NCBI GenBank assembly: GCA_018221005.1
Contig: JAAOXW010000052.1
Span: 1 to 8,129, forward strand
Direction: 5' to 3'
Length of the DNA stretch: 8,129 nucleotides
Source: Candidatus Altarchaeota archaeon
GTDB taxonomy: Archaea; SpSt-1190
The notes beneath the pieces were generated by a model that worked only from the letters and a program-made list of their open reading frames with translations, searched no databases and was not told the DNA's origin. A program made the position numbers and the translations under genes. Below are positions 5,807-8,129 of this stretch, one piece after another. How positions within the stretch are numbered: position 1 is the first letter of the stretch; each line of letters opens with the position of its first letter.

Positions 5807-6059
5807 GGGCCGTACAGATGAGTAAATACTCAAAACGTGGCGACGGGGGTAAGCAGAGGGTTAATTAGGGTAAAAAAGGCGCAATTAAAGTGAAAATCAA
5901 TAAAAAGAACTTTGTTTTGATAAGAAGTTTTTGTTGTTGTCAAAGACATTATTGTGGTTTTCAACATGGGTTTTTCTTAGAAGTTTAGAGCTTATTCGCA
6001 TTTTACAATAACAACCGATGGTAAAATAAAGGTAAAAATACAGTAAACTATTGCTAGGA
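5807..6059. other. Intergenic spacer before tRNA-Gln
   Basis: About 250 bp without a credible gene. It holds one copy of the tRNA-flanking repeat (5909-5935). A/T-rich tracts at about 6021-6042 (including GGTAAAAATAC) could serve as the tRNA promoter. A 16-codon frame from ATG 5818 has no other support. Confidence 0.5.
5909..5935 (+). repeat. tRNA-flanking repeat, copy 1
   Basis: 27 nt that match 6171-6198 except for one inserted G and one G/A change. It contains a short inverted repeat (AACTT / AAGTT) followed by T-rich sequence, and lies about 100 nt after the stop of the winged-helix gene. A terminator role is plausible. Confidence 0.65.
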
Positions 6060-6134
6060 AGCCCCATGGTGTAGCCTGGTCCAGCATTCGGGACTTTGAA
6101 TCCCGAGACGTCGGTTCGAATCCGACTGGGGCTA
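6060..6134 (+). tRNA. tRNA-Gln(UUG)
   Basis: The 75-nt cloverleaf folds fully. The acceptor AGCCCCA (6060-6066) pairs with TGGGGCT (6127-6133), with discriminator A6134. The D stem GTGT/GCAT (6069-6072, 6084-6087) contains G-U pairs. The anticodon stem CGGGA/TCCCG encloses loop CTTTGAA (6094-6100), with anticodon TTG at 6096-6098 reading CAA. The T arm is GTCGG-TTCGAAT-CCGAC. The A1-U72 start with the C-rich acceptor is what I expect for archaeal tRNA-Gln. There is no intron in the anticodon loop. CCA is not encoded (CTT follows), so it must be added by CCA transferase. In most archaea this tRNA is charged with Glu and then amidated by GatDE or GatCAB; neither is in the window. Confidence 0.96.
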
Positions 6135-6143
6135 CTTATTTTT
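6135..6143 (+). terminator. T-tract terminator of tRNA-Gln
   Basis: CTTATTTTT directly follows the tRNA discriminator base. A short T-run without a required hairpin is sufficient for archaeal RNA polymerase termination. Confidence 0.55.
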
Positions 6144-6165
6144 GGAAAGGGGTCAACGGGGGATC

Positions 6166-6198
6166 AAAAAACTTTGGTTTTAATAAGAAGTTTTTGTT
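6166..6198 (+). repeat. tRNA-flanking repeat, copy 2 (terminator-like)
   Basis: 6171-6198 repeats the 5909-5935 sequence with one indel and one substitution. In this copy AAAAACTT (6166-6173) and AAGTTTTT (6188-6195) form a perfect 8-bp inverted repeat with a 13-14 nt loop, followed by more T. It sits 32 nt after the tRNA gene and looks like a back-up terminator. Confidence 0.6.
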
Positions 6199-6357
6199 TT
6201 GAGGTAGTGAGGTACTTTGATGGGTTTTAACCTCAATTCACATCAGCGAAATAGGTAGTTTGATGTCAAATAAGCTCATTAACCTCAAAAAGCAACAGAC
6301 ATCAATCTCAAATGACATCAGTTAAGCTAAAATGGGGTCAAATGACATCATTGAGGT
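6199..6357. repeat. Cluster of short interspersed repeats (TTGAGGT, TGACATCA)
   Basis: TTGAGGT occurs at 6199-6205 and 6351-6357 and inverted (ACCTCAA) at 6230-6236 and 6282-6288, with a further TGAGGT at 6208-6213. TGACATCA occurs at 6313-6320 and 6343-6350 and inverted (TGATGTCA) at 6261-6268. The 13-mer TCAAATGACATCA is repeated exactly with a 30-bp period (6308-6320, 6338-6350). Further ACATCA cores lie at 6240 and 6299. The arrangement resembles an array of protein-binding sites. No gene is present. Confidence 0.6.
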
Positions 6358-6416
6358 CAGTGATATGTATACATTTTAGAGTTGTTTTGGGAAAAATGTG
6401 CTTGTTTCGACGGATT

Positions 6417-6477
6417 GTATATAAAGAAATTGAAAAAAGGGGTAAAATGAGAGGGTTAGTTGGTCGCTGGCGACCAA
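6417..6477 (+). promoter_or_regulatory. TATA box with downstream perfect hairpin; possible small RNA 5' end
   Basis: TGTATATAAAG (6417-6425) predicts a start near 6445. Just downstream TTGGTCGC (6460-6467) pairs perfectly with GCGACCAA (6470-6477) across a 2-nt gap, giving a GC-rich stem in an AT/G-rich region, followed by six A. No reading frame starts here, so a non-coding RNA is possible. There is no C/D-box pair and no evidence of the 3' end. Confidence 0.35.
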
Positions 6478-7210
6478 AAAAGAAGTAAAAGATGATAAAT
6501 GTGAGGGCCTTTTTGGAGAAAAACAAGGGAGGGGAGGGTGGTTTAGAGTTTGTGAGGGGAATAAATGGGGTTTTTTGAGAAGGGGAGATAAACCAGGAAT
6601 TTGTGCGTGTTAGGGGGCCTTTAGTAAAAAGGTGGGGATTTTGGACCTTTCACGCGGGAAAAAACCATAAATAAATGCCAGAAAACATGGAAAACTCTTC
6701 CATAAAACAAAGGGGTTATTGAAAAATAATGGAATGAAGTTGCGAATTAAGGAATAAAAAGTTTGCAGGATAAACCAGAAAGGACATTTAGTTATTTTGA
6801 TCCTCAAAAGCTCACACAGCAATTCATCAATTAACATCAACCGGATAAACTCGATTCAGCAGGATGGTTTTTGAAAAGGTGGGTATTTGAAAAACTAAGG
6901 AGATTACTATAAAATTGGTGGTGGTTTTTGTTATGTTTTAGGGTTCTAAGTGGTGTTTATGGGGCGTACTCCCGGTTGCTATGAATGTGTGAGGGCGCGG
7001 TAATGGTGGTGATGTGGCATGTAGTAATATGACAAACTCTTGAGGACTTGGGAAAACATACTACTTTGATTTCAAACTTTCAGACCCCTAACATAGAAGA
7101 TAATGTATATTCGGCTTAAAACTACTTAAAAGGGAAGTTAAACAAGGAAAGGGGGAGTGAGAGTAATAAACACCCATTGGAGGGGCAGCTTAGAGTTCGT
7201 ATCAGTTTAA

Positions 7211-7224
7211 GGGTAATATATATT
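7211..7224 (+). promoter_or_regulatory. Orphan TATA-like element
   Basis: TAATATATATTAAAATA shares the 13-mer ATATATTAAAATA with the promoter of the winged-helix gene at 4422, which makes it a convincing TBP site by analogy. The expected plus-strand start is near 7245, but only a 4-codon frame follows before the convergent NAC gene. It may drive an RNA antisense to the NAC 3' end, or be chance in AT-rich DNA. Confidence 0.3.
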
Positions 7225-7360
7225 AAAATACTTGAAAAGGGGGCAGGTTTTTGGAGTTAATGAGGGAGTTATAGGAGTTAGAACCGTATCCTTACTTCTA
7301 AGTGTTAAGGGTTTGTGGAAATAAGAAATGAGAGCATTTACTCTGTCTTGAAAGGTTAGA

Positions 7361-7651
7361 TTAACTCAACTTGATAATGGCTTCTGCGATATCTTTGGTT
7401 TCTTCTAGTGCGGTTTTGGCTTGTTCCTTTGTACAATTGGTCTTTTCCATTATAAGCGTTAAATCTTCGTCTTTGACGGATTCTAAGAGTTCATATTTTC
7501 CAAAGACTTGGAAAACAATTTGGCCCATCATATTGGCTTCTATCACCTTTGGGTTTTCAAAAATCCAATCGCCTTCCTCTGTTTCAAAGATAACACGTCG
7601 AGCAGAAATTTCCTTAGTCTTTAGTTGTTTAGCCAAGGCACGCATATCCAT
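7361..7651 (-). CDS. nac: Nascent polypeptide-associated complex protein (archaeal alpha-NAC)
   Basis: 96 residues. NAC domain at about 16-55: R-R-V-I-F-E-T then W-I-F-E-N-P-K-V (29-36), and the signature M-M-G-Q-x-x-F-Q-V-F-G-K-Y-E at 41-54. The C-terminal UBA domain is at about 61-96 (D-L-T-L-I-M-E-K-T-N-C-T-K-E-Q-A-K-T-A-L-E-E-T, D-I-A-E-A-I-I-K-L). Archaeal NAC is a homodimer that binds ribosomes near the exit tunnel and contacts emerging chains. At 96 residues it is slightly compact, with a short N-terminus. An in-frame TAA upstream limits the start to ATG 7651 or ATG 7645. A TTTAAA box at 7672-7677 fits a leaderless start at either. It sits among other translation and chromatin genes. 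Confidence 0.94.
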   Translation of the reverse strand: MDMRALAKQLKTKEISARRVIFETEEGDWIFENPKVIEANMMGQIVFQVFGKYELLESVKDEDLTLIMEKTNCTKEQAKTALEETKDIAEAIIKLS

Positions 7652-7671
7652 GGGAAGACCTAACCGTGTAG

Positions 7672-7694
7672 TTTAAAAAAGAAAATAAAAAAAA
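7672..7694 (-). terminator. Poly-T terminator overlapping the NAC TATA box
   Basis: On the minus strand, seven bases after the stop of the histone-fold gene, comes CTTTTTTTTATTTTCTTTTTT, a strong archaeal T-rich terminator. Its end merges into TTTAAA (7672-7677), centred about 24 bp before ATG 7651, the probable NAC promoter. The two minus genes therefore look like separate transcription units in only 49 bp. Confidence 0.65.
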
Positions 7695-7700
7695 GAGGGT

Positions 7701-7871
7701 TTAGATATCAACGCTTTTGATTGTCTTTCGCCCATTGGCCTTAGATCTCTCAGCAGCTTTCTTGAGTATCATTTCAATGGCAGCATCGAGTGCCTCAAAA
7801 ACGTCACCGGAAACCCTCATTTCCCTTGCTTTTGCGAAGTTTCTAACTTCGACTTTCTTAGTGTAAGCCAT
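7701..7871 (-). CDS. Short histone-fold protein (DUF1931-like)
   Basis: 56 residues, from ATG 7871 to TAA at 7701-7703. After an N-terminal basic strand (K-K-V-E-V-R), the sequence M-R-V-S-G-D-V-F-E-A-L at 18-28, the helix to about 43, and A-N-G-R-K-T-I-K-S-V-D-I at 45-56 match the alpha-2, loop L2 and R-K-T-I-K-x-x-D-I core of histone folds. The protein ends immediately at D-I, as do the short archaeal proteins annotated DUF1931 that end in R-K-T-V-x-x-R-D-L (from memory). It probably binds DNA or a histone-like partner, but its function is not established. TTATAT (minus, 7893-7898) is centred about 24 bp before the ATG, so the gene is leaderless. It shares a 70-bp divergent promoter region with eL41. 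Confidence 0.8.
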   Translation of the reverse strand: MAYTKKVEVRNFAKAREMRVSGDVFEALDAAIEMILKKAAERSKANGRKTIKSVDI

Positions 7872-7892
7872 GCAAATAATGCACTTACCCAG

Positions 7893-7920
7893 ATATAAGC
7901 CTTTTCGTTAGCTTTTTATA
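7893..7920. promoter_or_regulatory. Divergent TATA boxes for histone-fold gene and eL41
   Basis: TTATAT on the minus strand (7893-7898) is about 24 bp before ATG 7871. TTTTTATA on the plus strand (7913-7920) is about 24 bp before GTG 7941. Only 14 bp separates the boxes, so the two genes are probably regulated together or compete. Confidence 0.65.
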
Positions 7921-7940
7921 GGCTTAACCAAGAAAACCCT

Positions 7941-8063
7941 GTGGTCAAAACATCGCATCCCTGGAAGAAAGTCTCGGGGAGAAAGAGCAGGTGGAAATGG
8001 CGTAAGAAGAAAATGCGCCGGCTCAAGCGACTTCGTAGAAGGCTGAAAGAGAGGGCAAAGTGA
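7941..8063 (+). CDS. rpl41e: Ribosomal protein eL41
   Basis: 40 residues from GTG 7941, extremely basic, with the eL41 core R-W-K-W-R-K-K-K-M-R-R-L-K-R-L-R-R-R at about 17-34. The single long helix lies at the interface between the two ribosomal subunits. The N-terminal part, with H-P-W-K-K-V-S-G-R-K, resembles the longer archaeal form (Thermococcus-type proteins of about 37 residues, from memory) rather than the 25-residue eukaryotic one. The GTG start is supported by a TATA box centred 24 bp upstream. Genes this small are often missed by gene callers. Its last 41 bp overlap the 3' coding end of truD on the other strand. Confidence 0.85.
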   Translation: MVKTSHPWKKVSGRKSRWKWRKKKMRRLKRLRRRLKERAK

Positions 8064-8129
8064 AACCCTCTTTAGTTATTTCTCTAAGCACTGATGTTGC
8101 ATAGCTGCCCTTGGGCAGGAAAAATTTGA
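8023..8129 (-). CDS. truD: tRNA pseudouridine synthase D, C-terminal fragment
   Basis: The last 35 codons of a minus-strand gene whose remainder lies beyond the window; the stop TGA is at 8023-8025. The translated end contains F-F-L-P-K-G-S-Y-A-T-S-V-L-R-E-I, the conserved C-terminal motif of TruD, which makes pseudouridine 13 in tRNA (position 35 in some archaeal and eukaryal relatives). The catalytic Asp lies outside the window. About 18 residues follow the motif (ending in F-Y-E-V-A), which I believe is somewhat longer than usual. That extra tail is what overlaps the eL41 coding sequence in antisense. Confidence 0.85.
   Translation of the reverse strand, partial: KFFLPKGSYATSVLREITKEGFTLPSLSAFYEVA

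Larger units (their letters stand above)
6358..7360. other. Long non-coding stretch with strong G-over-C bias
   Basis: About 1 kb without a credible protein gene on either strand. The plus strand is rich in G and poor in C: my hand count for 6481-6600 gives about 45 G and 5 C. The only longer open frames are minus-strand, rich in Phe and Leu, and lack promoters or ribosome sites, as expected when purine-rich DNA is read backwards. It holds TATA-like elements at 6417-6425 and 7211-7224, a perfect hairpin at 6460-6477 and G-runs at 6527-6570. I recognise no RNase P, SRP or rRNA signature, and no origin recognition box of the known archaeal type. Confidence 0.6.

Noticed and set aside
5818..5868. 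16-codon frame after the winged-helix gene
   Set aside because: Too short, with no ribosome site and no similarity I recognise; expected by chance.
5909..6198. Integrated element at tRNA-Gln with the flanking repeats as attachment sites
   Set aside because: The repeat does not include any part of the tRNA, the tRNA 3' end is not duplicated in the window, and there is no integrase.
6199..6357. CRISPR array
   Set aside because: Repeats are only 7-13 nt, occur in both orientations and at irregular spacing, and no cas gene is present.
6338..6526. 62-residue minus-strand frame
   Set aside because: It crosses the repeat cluster, TATA box and hairpin, has a low-complexity Phe-rich start and no supporting signals.
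6610..6840. 76-residue minus-strand frame rich in Phe and Leu
   Set aside because: It is what purine-rich, C-poor DNA gives when read on the other strand. There is no promoter or Shine-Dalgarno, and no recognisable domain.
6160..7360. Known archaeal replication origin, RNase P RNA or SRP RNA
   Set aside because: I found no origin recognition box of the usual type, no Cdc6/Orc1 gene, and none of the conserved RNase P or SRP RNA core sequences.
7371..7676. 101-residue plus-strand frame
   Set aside because: It is the antisense shadow of the NAC gene, which has clear family motifs.

Overview
The window is archaeal. It encodes an archaeal histone, a second short histone-fold protein, archaeal NAC with a C-terminal UBA domain, ribosomal protein eL41, a DUF373 membrane protein, the C-terminus of TruD, and a tRNA-Gln without an encoded CCA end. 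At least six genes have a TATA-like box centred about 24-27 bp before the start codon and little or no leader, which is the leaderless promoter layout of archaea. This gene set fits a euryarchaeal or DPANN-type lineage. I cannot name a genus from the sequence.

Layout. At 1-1461 (minus) lies a tight run of three small overlapping genes for exported proteins. It starts with a type IV pilin-like protein (G|F cleavage site, Glu at +5), then a cysteine-containing protein with an N-terminal membrane helix, then a Sec-secreted cysteine-rich protein cut by the window edge. Divergent from it, at 1498-3084, is a 528-residue soluble coiled-coil protein I do not recognise. The two promoters appear to interlock. 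At 3122-4347 the histone and a DUF373 membrane protein share an ATGA overlap behind a strong TATA box.

At 4422-5806 there are three small winged-helix regulators. Two converge with overlapping 3' ends. Two diverge across a 300-bp spacer that carries three palindromes built from the same half-site. The divergent pair seem to share one domain plan and may be distant paralogues. A tRNA-Gln(UUG) follows at 6060-6134, flanked by two copies of a 27-28 nt terminator-like repeat.

From 6135 to 7360 there is no credible protein gene. The first 220 bp hold a cluster of short repeated motifs (TTGAGGT and TGACATCA). The remainder is strongly G-rich and C-poor on the plus strand, with a TATA box, a perfect hairpin and G-runs. 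The right end is an information-processing block: NAC and a DUF1931-like histone-fold protein (both minus), then divergent eL41, whose 3' coding end overlaps the 3' coding end of an antisense TruD gene.

The most unusual parts are the divergent regulator pair with its palindrome array, the repeat-rich non-coding kilobase beside the tRNA, the secreted/pilin-like cassette with its orphan 528-residue neighbour, and the antisense coding overlap of eL41 with truD.
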